Of a stretch of DNA of 64,000 nt, positions 17,008 to 25,636 are shown in pieces. Every line of letters starts with the position of its first letter. The first letter of the stretch is position 1. The stretch spans positions 1-64,000 of the IMG/VR virus record IMGVR_UViG_3300030098_005194. One strand, written 5' to 3'. Both the position numbers and the translations under genes were made by a program. This stretch comes from a virus. The notes below the pieces were generated by a model. The model had not been told where the DNA came from. It worked only from the letters and a program-made list of their open reading frames with translations, and searched no databases.

Positions 17008-17719
17008 AAACAGAGATGGAATAATAAATTGGATGAATGAACAGAACAAGAACTGGGCTGAACAGCACTTTGCTAACATGCCCATGAATGGTGTTTGGGC
17101 TGGAGGTCTTGGCTTTGTGATGATGAAAAAATCAGATAGTCAGATTTCTCTAGTCTGTGCGATAGATGACCCTATAGTAAGAACAAATCTAGCAGGTCTA
17201 CAAGTTCTATTGTACGACTTGGGTTACAGCTACGAAGACTTGGACGCCTCTTGGTCAGACCCACCCCAGAGTGAGGAGGAGATGAGAGAGTTTGAGAGAG
17301 TGACTGAGCAATTGGTCATCAATAGTTGGAAGTGCGAGTGTGGTTATCCGATGATGGAGATTAACGTGAGTGATTGCTTTGCTAGGTACATAGAGACGGA
17401 AGAGGTACTGTTGGACAGTGGAGACACTGAAGAGGTCGAGATTTGGACTTACCCCCTGATTTGCACGTGTGGTAGAAGATTGGATGTGAATCCAGATGAC
17501 TTCATCAGAATGCATGGACAGGCAAAGATGCACACACATGACACACCAGATGGAGATGTGATACAAGCATACACCAGATACGAGATATGCAACTGCACTG
17601 ATGAGGAAAGGGAGAAGCTCTTCGTCGTTGGTGACTATTGGCCAGACGAGAGCAACAAACTACCGCCATGGATGAGAGGACTAGTCTGTGGCATCGCAGA
17701 TGGAGACGAAGAGGAATGA
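17000..17719 (+). CDS. Unrecognised protein with two Cys pairs
   Basis: 239 residues from the ATG at 17000, overlapping the previous stop by eight bases. About residues 112-158 hold CECG and CTCG pairs separated by ~40 residues, forming a candidate zinc ribbon. Acidic overall. No family recognised. Confidence 0.72.
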   Translation: MSENRDGIINWMNEQNKNWAEQHFANMPMNGVWAGGLGFVMMKKSDSQISLVCAIDDPIVRTNLAGLQVLLYDLGYSYEDLDASWSDPPQSEEEMREFERVTEQLVINSWKCECGYPMMEINVSDCFARYIETEEVLLDSGDTEEVEIWTYPLICTCGRRLDVNPDDFIRMHGQAKMHTHDTPDGDVIQAYTRYEICNCTDEEREKLFVVGDYWPDESNKLPPWMRGLVCGIADGDEEE

Positions 17720-17988
17720 AGAACAAGTATAGATACAACAAATGTGTCTCTTGTAAGAAGAGAAGGAACCTAGTCTGGGACCCTGACCACAAGAGATGCT
17801 ACGATTGCTGGATGAAATACAGAGAGGAGCAGAAGAGATGTGAAGTGGAGACATGTGATAATGTTCTTGAGGATGGGGAAGGCACTACTATCTATCTCTT
17901 CAGCGATTGGGGTGATGTTGTTTGTGATGACTGCAATGAACAGTACAAGAACGGCGAATGGATACCAGACGTGGATGTGAGACATTGA
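17716..17988 (+). CDS. Double zinc-finger small protein
   Basis: 90 residues from the ATG at 17716 (ATGA overlap). Four Cys pairs or half-pairs (CVSC, CYDC, C...C, CDDC) build two zinc-ribbon-like units separated by a charged helix. Typical of small nucleic-acid or protein-interaction adaptors. Function unknown. Confidence 0.7.
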   Translation: MKNKYRYNKCVSCKKRRNLVWDPDHKRCYDCWMKYREEQKRCEVETCDNVLEDGEGTTIYLFSDWGDVVCDDCNEQYKNGEWIPDVDVRH

Positions 17989-18113
17989 TAGCTAATTGTG
18001 GTGTGTGTGGTAAGAAAGCAAAAATTTGGACCACTCTTGATGATTATGATAAGAACGGCAGACACACACTAAGCACATTAGTATGTAAGGATTGTACATT
18101 GGAGGCGTTATGA
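17985..18113 (+). CDS. 42-residue zinc-ribbon peptide with TTG start
   Basis: Frame with TTG at 17985 overlapping the previous TGA, and a stop that overlaps the ATG at 18110. The peptide has CGVCGKKA near its start and CKDC near its end, a complete four-Cys zinc ribbon spaced by ~25 residues. The intact ribbon, the tight packing and GGAGG near the end (for the next gene) support it. Start codon is the weak point. Confidence 0.55.
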   Translation: MIANCGVCGKKAKIWTTLDDYDKNGRHTLSTLVCKDCTLEAL

Positions 18114-18385
18114 TGAAGGAGATTTGGAGAACAGTTAGCATGGAAAGAAAGTGGAAGGACGGCAAGGGACATGTCGTTTTGAGTGTGCAACCATACTCAG
18201 GCAGAGTCTGGGTGGACATGAGAATGCACAACATGCATAGAGAGGAGGGCCCAACGCATACGAGAAATGGCTTCCGACTCTCTATAGAGCAAGCAGAGGA
18301 AATGGTGAATGCCATGCAAGTGGCAATCACGAAAGGAAAAGAGGAAAGGGAAAGAAATGAAAGGAAACGAGAGGAAAGCAGCTAG
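18110..18385 (+). CDS. Small basic protein, unknown
   Basis: 91 residues. GGAGG at 18101-18105 precedes the ATG; an ATG three bases later is equally possible. Beta-rich first half, then a long Lys/Glu/Arg helix. Overlaps the next gene by 29 bases. Confidence 0.68.
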   Translation: MMKEIWRTVSMERKWKDGKGHVVLSVQPYSGRVWVDMRMHNMHREEGPTHTRNGFRLSIEQAEEMVNAMQVAITKGKEERERNERKREESS

Positions 18386-18626
18386 CATACCACACGCTGA
18401 GTATGAGATACTGAGGGTGCTGAAGAGCGAAGTTGATTTGAGTGAGCTAAAAGAAAGAATGACGAAGATACAGGTTAAGAACGAGAGGGACAAGAAGAGA
18501 CAAGTAACTCTCAATAGGAGGTTTGACAAGGCCGCTGAGAATCTGTGGGTTGTATTTAACAACATGATGGAGATTCGTAGAAAGAAGCTCCCAGAGAGTC
18601 ATCCCAGATACGAGGCGAGCGAATGA
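18357..18626 (+). CDS. Small basic helical protein, unknown
   Basis: 89 residues from the ATG at 18357, chosen because a purine-rich stretch (GAGGAAAGGG) lies just upstream; longer starts lie deeper in the previous gene. Rich in Lys, Arg and Glu, with a predicted long helix (about 25-60). Possible nucleic-acid binder. Confidence 0.65.
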   Translation: MKGNERKAASIPHAEYEILRVLKSEVDLSELKERMTKIQVKNERDKKRQVTLNRRFDKAAENLWVVFNNMMEIRRKKLPESHPRYEASE

Positions 18627-18862
18627 TGCAGCACATTGACATGGGAAATGGTCGTTTGTGTGGAAGCAAAAGCAGGACAGGTTACATGAGTGATGAGGAG
18701 TTTAGTGCATTGCCAAAGTGCCCTGCTTGTTTCAGTTTGGTCGAGGTGAAAATCGCTACACCAGAACCAACTCCTGCATTCAGGGATGTAGAATATAAAG
18801 CGAACGTAAACGTGGTTGGAAAACTAGTTTTGGACGACTATGCAAAGAAGGTGATAGAATGA
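18623..18862 (+). CDS. Small protein with CxxC, unknown
   Basis: 79 residues, ATGA overlaps at both ends (two adjacent ATG codons at the start). Contains CPAC (about 33-36), with one further Cys at about residue 13. No family recognised. Confidence 0.65.
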   Translation: MMQHIDMGNGRLCGSKSRTGYMSDEEFSALPKCPACFSLVEVKIATPEPTPAFRDVEYKANVNVVGKLVLDDYAKKVIE

Positions 18863-19455
18863 AAGAAGCAAAAAATATGGAATGGACAGATGGTGTCGGT
18901 AAGGCACTAAGCACTCTGGGGAGTGTGATAAGCAAGCAAGAGAAAGCAAGGCATGACAAGGGAGAGGATTACTTCTCTGACCCCATGCTGTACGTACAGG
19001 ACCTGAACACTGGGACATCAGTGCTTCTGGTCCCCGATGACAATGAAGGTGGCAAGACCAAGGGTAGGGGCTACAGGCGTTGTAGCTCAGTGAGGCAAAG
19101 GATAGGCACTAAGGTCCCACCTAAGTTACAGGTGACCGTACTATTGGACATGGTTGTTGGTATGTTAGTGCCAAAAGAAGAAGACAGAATGGGTCCACTG
19201 GGTGAAGCCGCTTACAACAGGATAGCAAATGCGATGATTGAGGCACAGAGTGCGGAGAACTGGTTGAAAGAAAACGGCAAGCATGCTAGTAAGGTCAATG
19301 AAATAATTGAGAAGCTACAGGATATGACTTGGACAGAAAGGAGCGGTGATACACTTCTCAACATGAAGGCATTGAAGATGGAGGAAGCTGTGATGAACGA
19401 AAAAGAAATATTAGAGGCAGTGGGTAGACCACTGCAAAAGGAGGTGACTCAATGA
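18859..19455 (+). CDS. Unrecognised protein
   Basis: 198 residues. Helical N-terminus, a Gly/Lys-rich basic loop (EGGKTKGRGYRR, about 63-74), a hydrophobic helix (LLDMVVGMLV) and a helical C-terminus. Directly upstream of, and ATGA-coupled to, the kinase-like gene, so possibly its partner. Confidence 0.7.
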   Translation: MKEAKNMEWTDGVGKALSTLGSVISKQEKARHDKGEDYFSDPMLYVQDLNTGTSVLLVPDDNEGGKTKGRGYRRCSSVRQRIGTKVPPKLQVTVLLDMVVGMLVPKEEDRMGPLGEAAYNRIANAMIEAQSAENWLKENGKHASKVNEIIEKLQDMTWTERSGDTLLNMKALKMEEAVMNEKEILEAVGRPLQKEVTQ

Positions 19456-20129
19456 ATCGACCGCCATTAGAAGCGTGGACTTTTCTCAAGGAAGAGGTTA
19501 GGCTTAGAGGTTCTACTGGGGCGGCTCTCCGCACCTTACCAAGTGGCAGGAGAGTCGTTGTCAAGAGAGGTGGTAGAGCGGGTGGTGACCCTGCAGCACA
19601 CATCATGAACGAGTATGACATGAATCGCTACCTGAATGAGTTGGGCATAGGTGTGCCCTCGGCTGAGATGGTAGTTGAGGATGGAAGACCTACCATGCTG
19701 ACTGACTTTGAGGAAGGCGCTAGAGTGCCAACGGAATCTGATAGATTTAGGTTGCGTGAAGACTTCGTACCACAAGTGGCAATATCCAACTGGGACGTTC
19801 TAGGACGGGACCTTGACAATGTACTCATTAGACCTGATGGCACTCCTAGCTATGTTGATGTTGGCGGTGCAGGTCCATACAGGGCAATGGGAGCGCCAAA
19901 GGGTGACAAGTTCACTGGAGATGTCGGCACTGATATAGCTGGTATGCAATACATGGCTCCCTACACGGACATGGTGTATGGTGACATGACTGATGAGGAG
20001 ATGGGTCGCTCCTACGACAAAGCAGGGGGTGTCGATGCGATGCAAGCTGCTACCCAAGTTCTCAGGGATGCACAGACACGGAACATAATACGACAGAGAG
20101 CGGAAGACCTAGCAAGGAGGGTTGCCTGA
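19452..20129 (+). CDS. HipA/PI3K-like kinase
   Basis: 225 residues, short for the fold. Reads as a minimal kinase of the HipA/PI3K-like type: basic beta strand RRVVVKRGG with candidate ATP-binding Lys (about 38), helix with Glu (NEYDMNRYLNE, about 53-63), hinge-like TMLTDFEEG, catalytic segment ISNWDVLGRDLDNVLI (Asp 115, Asn 123) and metal-binding strand SYVDVGGAG (Asp 136), followed by a fold-closing YRAMG. A similar N-W-D-x-x-G-x-x-x-D-N motif is known from small bacterial and phage kinase-like domains. Target unknown. Lies six kb from a phosphatase-like gene in the same operon. Confidence 0.7.
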   Translation: MNRPPLEAWTFLKEEVRLRGSTGAALRTLPSGRRVVVKRGGRAGGDPAAHIMNEYDMNRYLNELGIGVPSAEMVVEDGRPTMLTDFEEGARVPTESDRFRLREDFVPQVAISNWDVLGRDLDNVLIRPDGTPSYVDVGGAGPYRAMGAPKGDKFTGDVGTDIAGMQYMAPYTDMVYGDMTDEEMGRSYDKAGGVDAMQAATQVLRDAQTRNIIRQRAEDLARRVA

Positions 20130-20464
20130 TGTGGTTGTTTCTGAGTAATGGAATACTAAGTGTGGTCAACCACAGGGACCTTGAGGACACGGTGCTTGTC
20201 AGAGCGAGAGTCAGGGAACACATATCGTACTACTTCGGTAATGAGGGAATATACGTGGACAGAGACGCTGATTATCCTTACAGGTACAATCTACAGAAAG
20301 AGGGATTCAAAGAGTTCCTAGAGGAATATGTAGATGAAATGGAATATGACAACTTCAAGAACAGCGTGAGAAGTAACGACATAAAGAGAACTTGCATGAT
20401 AGTGTGGAACGTGATATGGGACATATTTGACGAGAGAGTGATGGAGAGTGTATTCCGACGTTGA
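20129..20464 (+). CDS. Unrecognised small protein
   Basis: 111 residues, TGATG overlap with the kinase gene. Beta-rich first third, then a charged helical region with many Tyr/Asp/Glu. No motif recognised. Confidence 0.68.
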   Translation: MWLFLSNGILSVVNHRDLEDTVLVRARVREHISYYFGNEGIYVDRDADYPYRYNLQKEGFKEFLEEYVDEMEYDNFKNSVRSNDIKRTCMIVWNVIWDIFDERVMESVFRR

Positions 20465-20741
20465 GAAGAAGGGATATCACATAGGCTTGATGTTCGGTCT
20501 TACGCCAAGGCAGACCATGGAGGCCATTAGGATATACAAGGACATCAGCACACACCCAGAGTGGGATTGCAGGAGGTCCAATTACACACTGATGGTGGAT
20601 TGCATGTTCATGAAGGCCAAAGAACACAACACAGGCTTGTCACAAGAAACTGCGATTGAGATAACCAAACAAGAGTTTGGTCAATCAACACAACCAAGAC
20701 CTAGTAGGTGGAGGGAATTCTATGAAAAGTACATTCTCTGA
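20448..20741 (+). CDS. Unrecognised small helical protein, GTG start
   Basis: 97 residues from a GTG at 20448, with GGAG immediately upstream. Overlaps the preceding gene by 17 bases and the next by 20. Mostly helical, with a positively charged C-terminus. An ATG at 20490 is an alternative start. Confidence 0.6.
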   Translation: MYSDVEKKGYHIGLMFGLTPRQTMEAIRIYKDISTHPEWDCRRSNYTLMVDCMFMKAKEHNTGLSQETAIEITKQEFGQSTQPRPSRWREFYEKYIL

Positions 20742-22038
20742 CTTGTCTAGCAAGTATGAACTTTACACAAAGGGCACTAAGAAACCACTCCTAAGCTACT
20801 TGAAGCAAGCGAGCAACAGTGATATTGATTCAATTATTAGATTATTCTTTGGTGAAGATTGCGCTAAGTGGAGCTATGGAAAGATGGTTGGTCACGTAGC
20901 AAGTGACACAGGTGTGTTTGCTGAAGTAGTCAAGGACATCGTTGGTGATACGAAGGAGTCTCTGATAGAAAGTCTGGTGTCTGAAAGCGAGGGAGGCAGT
21001 GGTTGGAATCTAGCGGAGGCAGCTTGGGCAATGAAGTCGTTTACCAATCCAGACTTTGGGCAAGATGTCAGTTGGAAGGACTGTGCTAGAGCCATGAATC
21101 AAATAGAAGCCAAGTTATTCTGGAGAACAGTTCTGGGTGCAAGACGTGGCATGAGTAAACATACTTTCCTTAAGGCAGTGAAGAGAAACGGTGTCACGGA
21201 CGAGATGATAAGTCAAGCTAATTTAGTCAATGACAAAATGAACTTGAGAGAAGCGTTTTACACAATGGTGATGAATCCTAGCAATTTCAGTGATGAAAAC
21301 TATGTGTTGTACACGAACAGGAGGTTACTGTCTTGGAACGAAGACATCAATCTAGTAGACTATAACGGTGGATTGTGTCAAGTGATAGAAGGAAAAGGAA
21401 ACAGAGTTTTGCATAGGACTGATGATTATGTTATAGAACACACAAAGGGTGGAGTGGCGTACGATGCATTGTTCTTTGAGGAAGGCTCACTGAAACTGGA
21501 GGAAAGACTGTCCAGACTAGGGGATATGTTGAGTCAAGGTGAAAGTCTGCCATACGATGAAGTTGCGTATCTGAGAAGCATCCCACCTTGGAATGAGATT
21601 GAAGGTTTGTGTGATGAAAACACAGTTCGGTTTCCCAACTTAGCCCCTTACAGGCCAGATGATTATGGTGGGTATCTGATGGTTATCAAGGAACACATTC
21701 AGACAGTTAGACTCTCTTGGTACAAGGTTGTGGGCGGTAGCGTGAACATCGGCTTTGACGCTATGGATGGGACAGATTTGATGCCAACTGGGAGTTTGAC
21801 GATAACCGATTTGAACAAAGTCTCCTCATTTCATAGAACTATGAAAAGATGGAACGTGGAGGAGTTCTCACTTGGTGACTCGCGTATTGAGATACCGGAT
21901 GAACTATGTATCATTGTCGAAATAGTTTCACCATCTTTAGATGGTTCTTCTATGCATTTCAAGCACCCGGTATTTCATCAATTCAACGAGGACAAGGGCA
22001 TAAGCGATATAGTGCAAATCGTGGATGTGATAGCTTGA
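20722..22038 (+). CDS. ATP-dependent DNA-ligase-like protein, active site apparently degenerate
   Basis: 438 residues from the ATG at 20722 (GGTGGAGGG upstream). Its overall plan resembles archaeal/eukaryotic ATP-dependent DNA ligases: an N-terminal helical DNA-binding region (residues ~1-150, including FWRTVLGARRGMSKHTFLKAV), a nucleotidyltransferase-like middle, and a C-terminal OB-like region ending IIVEIVSP...HFKHPVFHQFNEDKG, similar to the ligase RFPrFxRxRxDK ending. At the place where K-Y-D-G-x-R is expected I read D-Y-N-G-G-L (residues 213-218), without the adenylated Lys or the Arg. So it may be an inactive ligase used as a clamp or nick binder, or a distant relative. Family assignment is tentative. 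Confidence 0.5.
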   Translation: MKSTFSDLSSKYELYTKGTKKPLLSYLKQASNSDIDSIIRLFFGEDCAKWSYGKMVGHVASDTGVFAEVVKDIVGDTKESLIESLVSESEGGSGWNLAEAAWAMKSFTNPDFGQDVSWKDCARAMNQIEAKLFWRTVLGARRGMSKHTFLKAVKRNGVTDEMISQANLVNDKMNLREAFYTMVMNPSNFSDENYVLYTNRRLLSWNEDINLVDYNGGLCQVIEGKGNRVLHRTDDYVIEHTKGGVAYDALFFEEGSLKLEERLSRLGDMLSQGESLPYDEVAYLRSIPPWNEIEGLCDENTVRFPNLAPYRPDDYGGYLMVIKEHIQTVRLSWYKVVGGSVNIGFDAMDGTDLMPTGSLTITDLNKVSSFHRTMKRWNVEEFSLGDSRIEIPDELCIIVEIVSPSLDGSSMHFKHPVFHQFNEDKGISDIVQIVDVIA

Positions 22039-22490
22039 GCAACATAAACAATATCCATGAGTGGGAGAGTAGAAGACGCGATGAGCAAATGGAGTCTTGG
22101 CTTGAGTATGTATGGAATAACAAGGACAAGCACAAGAGCCCACAGACGGAGGCTTCCCTCAAAGTAGGAAACATGACTAGACACAACATCTCCGGTGGAA
22201 AGAAGAGTCTAAGGCACAATTACATTGACGGTATTTTCTCAAAAAAGTCAACTAAAGCCGTGGTAAATACTTGGACTTTGTACAATCATTGGAGACATGA
22301 TGCTGGACTATGTAGCACAAGATGTAAGTTCTGTGCTAAGGAAGCAGGGATGACTGTCTTGGAATATGCCGATGAATACACCATATCAAATGGAAAAAGA
22401 ATTTCAGGTCACAGAAACAGATGTTATGTCAGTTATGAGGAAGCAGTTCCAGTCATGCATGAGTTCCTTGATTACATGGAGGGTCATTGA
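22035..22490 (+). CDS. Unrecognised protein, TTG start
   Basis: 151 residues from TTG at 22035, whose last two bases begin the previous stop codon. An internal ATG at 22089 is an alternative. Contains a Cys/His group (CSTRCKFC, about 97-104) and is rich in Trp, His and Lys, consistent with DNA binding. No family recognised. Confidence 0.62.
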   Translation: MSNINNIHEWESRRRDEQMESWLEYVWNNKDKHKSPQTEASLKVGNMTRHNISGGKKSLRHNYIDGIFSKKSTKAVVNTWTLYNHWRHDAGLCSTRCKFCAKEAGMTVLEYADEYTISNGKRISGHRNRCYVSYEEAVPVMHEFLDYMEGH

Positions 22491-22861
22491 TGGAAAGGGA
22501 TTGGATTGAGATTGGCTCGCTACTGTCTGGCGTGAGATTTCAAGTAAGTGTGAGCAGAGATGGAACGAGAAAGGTAGGATACAGAGTCAGACCATCTATG
22601 ACTCATACCACTAATTCAGACTATCTCTGCAAATTAGTCGGTAGGGATAAAATCCCTAGTAAGGGTATCTACAGGAAGCGGAGTGATTTAGAGAAATGCT
22701 TGTCATTTATAGAGAAAATATGCAATACGTACGAATGTTGGGAACTACTGTACGATAGGAGAGGATACGACAATATTCGTTGGGTGTTAGATAACCCACC
22801 GCCAAGTGATTGGAGTGATTTTATTGAATGGTCAAAACAGTTTGATTTGGCCGTTTTTTGA
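22490..22861 (+). CDS. Unrecognised protein, last gene of operon
   Basis: 123 residues from the ATG at 22490, overlapping the preceding TGA by one base. Beta-rich N-terminal half, helical middle, Trp-rich end. The operon ends here; the next gene has its own promoter eight bases on. Confidence 0.68.
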   Translation: MERDWIEIGSLLSGVRFQVSVSRDGTRKVGYRVRPSMTHTTNSDYLCKLVGRDKIPSKGIYRKRSDLEKCLSFIEKICNTYECWELLYDRRGYDNIRWVLDNPPPSDWSDFIEWSKQFDLAVF

Positions 22862-22867
22862 GATTCT

Positions 22868-22890
22868 CTTTAAGTAAGACTAGAAGGAGC
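22868..22890 (+). promoter_or_regulatory. TATA-like promoter for the replication operon, copy C
   Basis: TTTAAGTA (22869-22876) followed by AGACTAGA (22877-22884) and AGGAGC before the ATG at 22899. Shares GATTCTCTTTAA and the AAGACTAGA element with copy B at 8802. The box starts 30 bases before the ATG, as at 1318. Confidence 0.75.
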
Positions 22891-22898
22891 AAAAAAAC

Positions 22899-23864
22899 AT
22901 GTGGAGCGAAAAAGCAAGACCTATTCGTATAGATGAGATAGTCGGTCAGACCACGTTGGTCAATGATGTGAAGTCTTGGCTAGTACAGGGTTGGCCCTCT
23001 GCCCTTCTTCTTGTTGGTCCTTATGGTACAGGAAAAACAAGCACAGCTAGGGTGATAGCGAGAGAAATGCTTGGTGAGGATTTTAACGAGTTCAATTATG
23101 TAGAGATAAATGGTAGTGATGACAGAGGTATAGATTTCATCAGGAATGATTTGAAGACCTTACTTAGAACTAAGCCCATTGGTGTTGAGAGAAAGGTGGT
23201 TCTCATTGACGAGGCCGATGGGTTGACACCTGCCGCTCAGGACGCGGCAAAGCAATTGATGGAAACCTATGCAAGCAATGCGTTGGTGATTATGACAGGC
23301 AATGAGCTTGAGAAAATTAGACCAGCTATCCGTTCTAGGTGTAGAACATACACGTTCAAACCAGTGGGAAAGATAGAGGGTGCGGCTAGATTATGGGATG
23401 TTCTATCCCTAGTTGGTGTGAGTGAGGATGTCAAATCAGGTTGGTCCAATGACTTACCTAATCTAGTGGAGATAATGAGCGGCGACCTTCGCGCTTCATT
23501 AAATCTATTAGAGTCGTTACCAAGAGACAAAGAGGCTCTTACTGAGAGACTCAAAGACATAACCGCAATAAAGTCGGATGACTTTGCTATGTTAGCAATA
23601 GAAGGTAAATGGATGAAGATAAGAAGCAATCTTCATGAACTCTTGGACTCAGGAGTACCCCTGCGCTCTGTAATGAGTAGCTTTTACAGAGACATTAGAG
23701 GTATGTTTAATGCTTCAATTACTGATACAACTCTATTCGATATCATGTGTGCGTATGGTGACGTTATGCTCAACATATACACATGGCCACAAGGCGACCA
23801 CGCCTTCTGCGACTATATGGTAGCGAACATGAGAAAGGAAGTGAGAAACAATGAGCGGAATTAA
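22899..23864 (+). CDS. rfcS: Clamp loader, RFC small-subunit type
   Basis: 321 residues, a normal length for archaeal RFC small subunits. AAA+ features are all present: N-terminal W-x-E-K-x-R-P, P-loop GPYGTGKTS (Lys 46), Walker B DEAD (104-107), sensor-1-like IMTGNE, and the SRC arginine finger (146-148), followed by the C-terminal collar helices. It should load the sliding clamp (PCNA-like gene at 26785) at primer ends with ATP. No RFC large subunit is seen, so the virus may use a homopentamer or borrow the host subunit. First gene of the replication operon. Confidence 0.95.
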   Translation: MWSEKARPIRIDEIVGQTTLVNDVKSWLVQGWPSALLLVGPYGTGKTSTARVIAREMLGEDFNEFNYVEINGSDDRGIDFIRNDLKTLLRTKPIGVERKVVLIDEADGLTPAAQDAAKQLMETYASNALVIMTGNELEKIRPAIRSRCRTYTFKPVGKIEGAARLWDVLSLVGVSEDVKSGWSNDLPNLVEIMSGDLRASLNLLESLPRDKEALTERLKDITAIKSDDFAMLAIEGKWMKIRSNLHELLDSGVPLRSVMSSFYRDIRGMFNASITDTTLFDIMCAYGDVMLNIYTWPQGDHAFCDYMVANMRKEVRNNERN

Positions 23865-23988
23865 AGGAATAGACATAGAAGAGTTAGGGATAACCATAGG
23901 TCATCAACTACGTTCTATGGTCTTTGAATTACAAGAACTGAATGAAACAATGAAAGAAATGATAATAATCTGGAAGGATATGAAATGA
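23851..23988 (+). CDS. 45-residue helical peptide
   Basis: ATG at 23851 inside the end of the clamp-loader gene, stop overlapping the next ATG at 23985. One amphipathic helix (about 16-45) with a Met/Ile-rich end. Packing between two strong genes supports it. Confidence 0.55.
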   Translation: MSGIKGIDIEELGITIGHQLRSMVFELQELNETMKEMIIIWKDMK

Positions 23989-25361
23989 ATGAAGAAATGA
24001 AAAATATGATGAATGAAATGGAAAGAGATGATAGTAAGTACAACCCGTTTGCTCAGAGCAAAGCACAACAGATGTCACAGCAGAAACCTGCCTTCCCATC
24101 TGAAGTGCAGAGGAGGCTAGACAAGCACTCCGAAAGAACAGGTGAGTCGAAGAAAGAGGTGGAGCAGTTTTACTTGAACTACATCAAGGAGAATTATGAT
24201 TGTGATGACTGGCAACAAGAGGATGAAGACCTGCTTGTAGACTGGGCCGAGCAGTGCTTTACTATCTTGAGGAGAGGCACAACTGGTGGTGGGCAGAACA
24301 CCACTTCCTTCGTGGGTTGCTTTGTAGGAGTTGATGCTAAGAGTGACAACAGAGGAACCGGACTTCAGAACTGGCTAGTAGGTCTATACAGAAGGGACCC
24401 CAATGAGGCAATGAGCAAGGGCGCTGGTCACTACGTGGCACAAGACGGAAAGTGGGTTATAGAAACTATGGAGAATGGTGTCATAACGACCAACGAAGAT
24501 GCTACTGAAGCACCATCCATGGGTATACATGTCGGTGGTAATGATTACATCTGCTTCGTAAGCAGAGCAGGAAACCCATATAGCACTGATGTGATGGGTA
24601 GATACGCTTGGTTCCTTGGTAATGAACACGGCGAGTTTGAGAATGACATCAAGCTCTGGCGAGTGGATTTGAAGGGAGAGGATACAGAGAGGTCTTTGAG
24701 GATAGGAGAGCCTTGTATCATCACCGTTAGGCCACCAAAGGAGGATGCTAATGAATACAGAAAGGACATCCTAGAAACCAATGAGGGATTCGTTGACACA
24801 ATCAACTACACAGATGAATTCGTAGCAGAAGACTTGCGAAAGGATTTGCATCCCTCCAAGTTCTGGTCATCCACTGTATACCATGAACTGTATGTTCCTC
24901 TTGAGGAGCTAACAGAGGCTTACGAGAACGGACTACGTACCTTCCAGAGTTCGGATGGTATGGGTAAAGTAGGGCCACTGGTGATAACAAGGGGAACAGT
25001 CAACAGGCTAAACACAGAGGCAAGAGAGTCTGAGTACGACCAAGGTGGAAAGCAGTACAGCATGTCACTGACTTGCATGGACCTGCAAAGCATGTACGGA
25101 CAAGGTGCTGGCTCTGAGGTTCTATGCAACGTGGGCAGTGCTGTCCATGACCTAACACATCCCTTTACTTTCGTAGACAGGGAAGGAGAGAGATACGAGT
25201 ACGCAGAAAACACAACTGTGTTTGTTTTCGGTAGAATAGGAATGATGCGTAGAGATAATGATGAGACTCCAAAGATGACAATCTTCGGTGTTTACGCAGA
25301 TTGGAGGAGGGCACGCCCTAGAGCATCTGGTGGTAATTCTAACCCTTCACAGTTTGATTGA
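23985..25361 (+). CDS. Candidate ssDNA-binding (RPA-like) protein
   Basis: 458 residues. The N-terminal ~90 residues are charged and helical. The rest is beta-rich with several OB-fold-like stretches, for example FVGCFVGVDAKSDN, PLVITRGTVNRLNTEARE and TTVFVFGRIGMM, ending in a Ser/Gly/Asn tail with a final aromatic and Asp, reminiscent of flexible SSB tails. Its position between the clamp loader and the recombinase, in a set otherwise lacking an SSB, supports an RPA role. No zinc finger is visible. This is inference, not a firm family match. Confidence 0.45.
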   Translation: MNEEMKNMMNEMERDDSKYNPFAQSKAQQMSQQKPAFPSEVQRRLDKHSERTGESKKEVEQFYLNYIKENYDCDDWQQEDEDLLVDWAEQCFTILRRGTTGGGQNTTSFVGCFVGVDAKSDNRGTGLQNWLVGLYRRDPNEAMSKGAGHYVAQDGKWVIETMENGVITTNEDATEAPSMGIHVGGNDYICFVSRAGNPYSTDVMGRYAWFLGNEHGEFENDIKLWRVDLKGEDTERSLRIGEPCIITVRPPKEDANEYRKDILETNEGFVDTINYTDEFVAEDLRKDLHPSKFWSSTVYHELYVPLEELTEAYENGLRTFQSSDGMGKVGPLVITRGTVNRLNTEARESEYDQGGKQYSMSLTCMDLQSMYGQGAGSEVLCNVGSAVHDLTHPFTFVDREGERYEYAENTTVFVFGRIGMMRRDNDETPKMTIFGVYADWRRARPRASGGNSNPSQFD

Positions 25362-25372
25362 GGTGAGAAAAA

Positions 25373-25636
25373 ATGACAACGACAAAGAAAGATTTAGAAG
25401 TAGAGAATGCAAATATGAAAGAACAGCTTGCTGATATGACGAACAGATACAACACGCTCATGGAACAGGCCACCCAGTTACAAGAGGTAGCGAGAAATAG
25501 GCTGGTCACGTTGAGACTGTTTGAGGCATTTGCCAACGAAGTTCTAACGTCTACCAGAAAGCTACAGAATGACATAGCTGAAATCAATGCCACAGTAGCA
25601 GAGGCAGCCAGAAGTATGGAAGAGGAGGAAAGATAG
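25373..25636 (+). CDS. Coiled-coil small protein
   Basis: 87 residues, preceded by AGGTGAG. Almost the whole sequence is one long heptad-patterned helix (LEVENANMKEQLADMTNRYN through EINATVAEAARSMEEEE). Probably oligomeric and accessory to the replication proteins around it. Confidence 0.7.
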   Translation: MTTTKKDLEVENANMKEQLADMTNRYNTLMEQATQLQEVARNRLVTLRLFEAFANEVLTSTRKLQNDIAEINATVAEAARSMEEEER

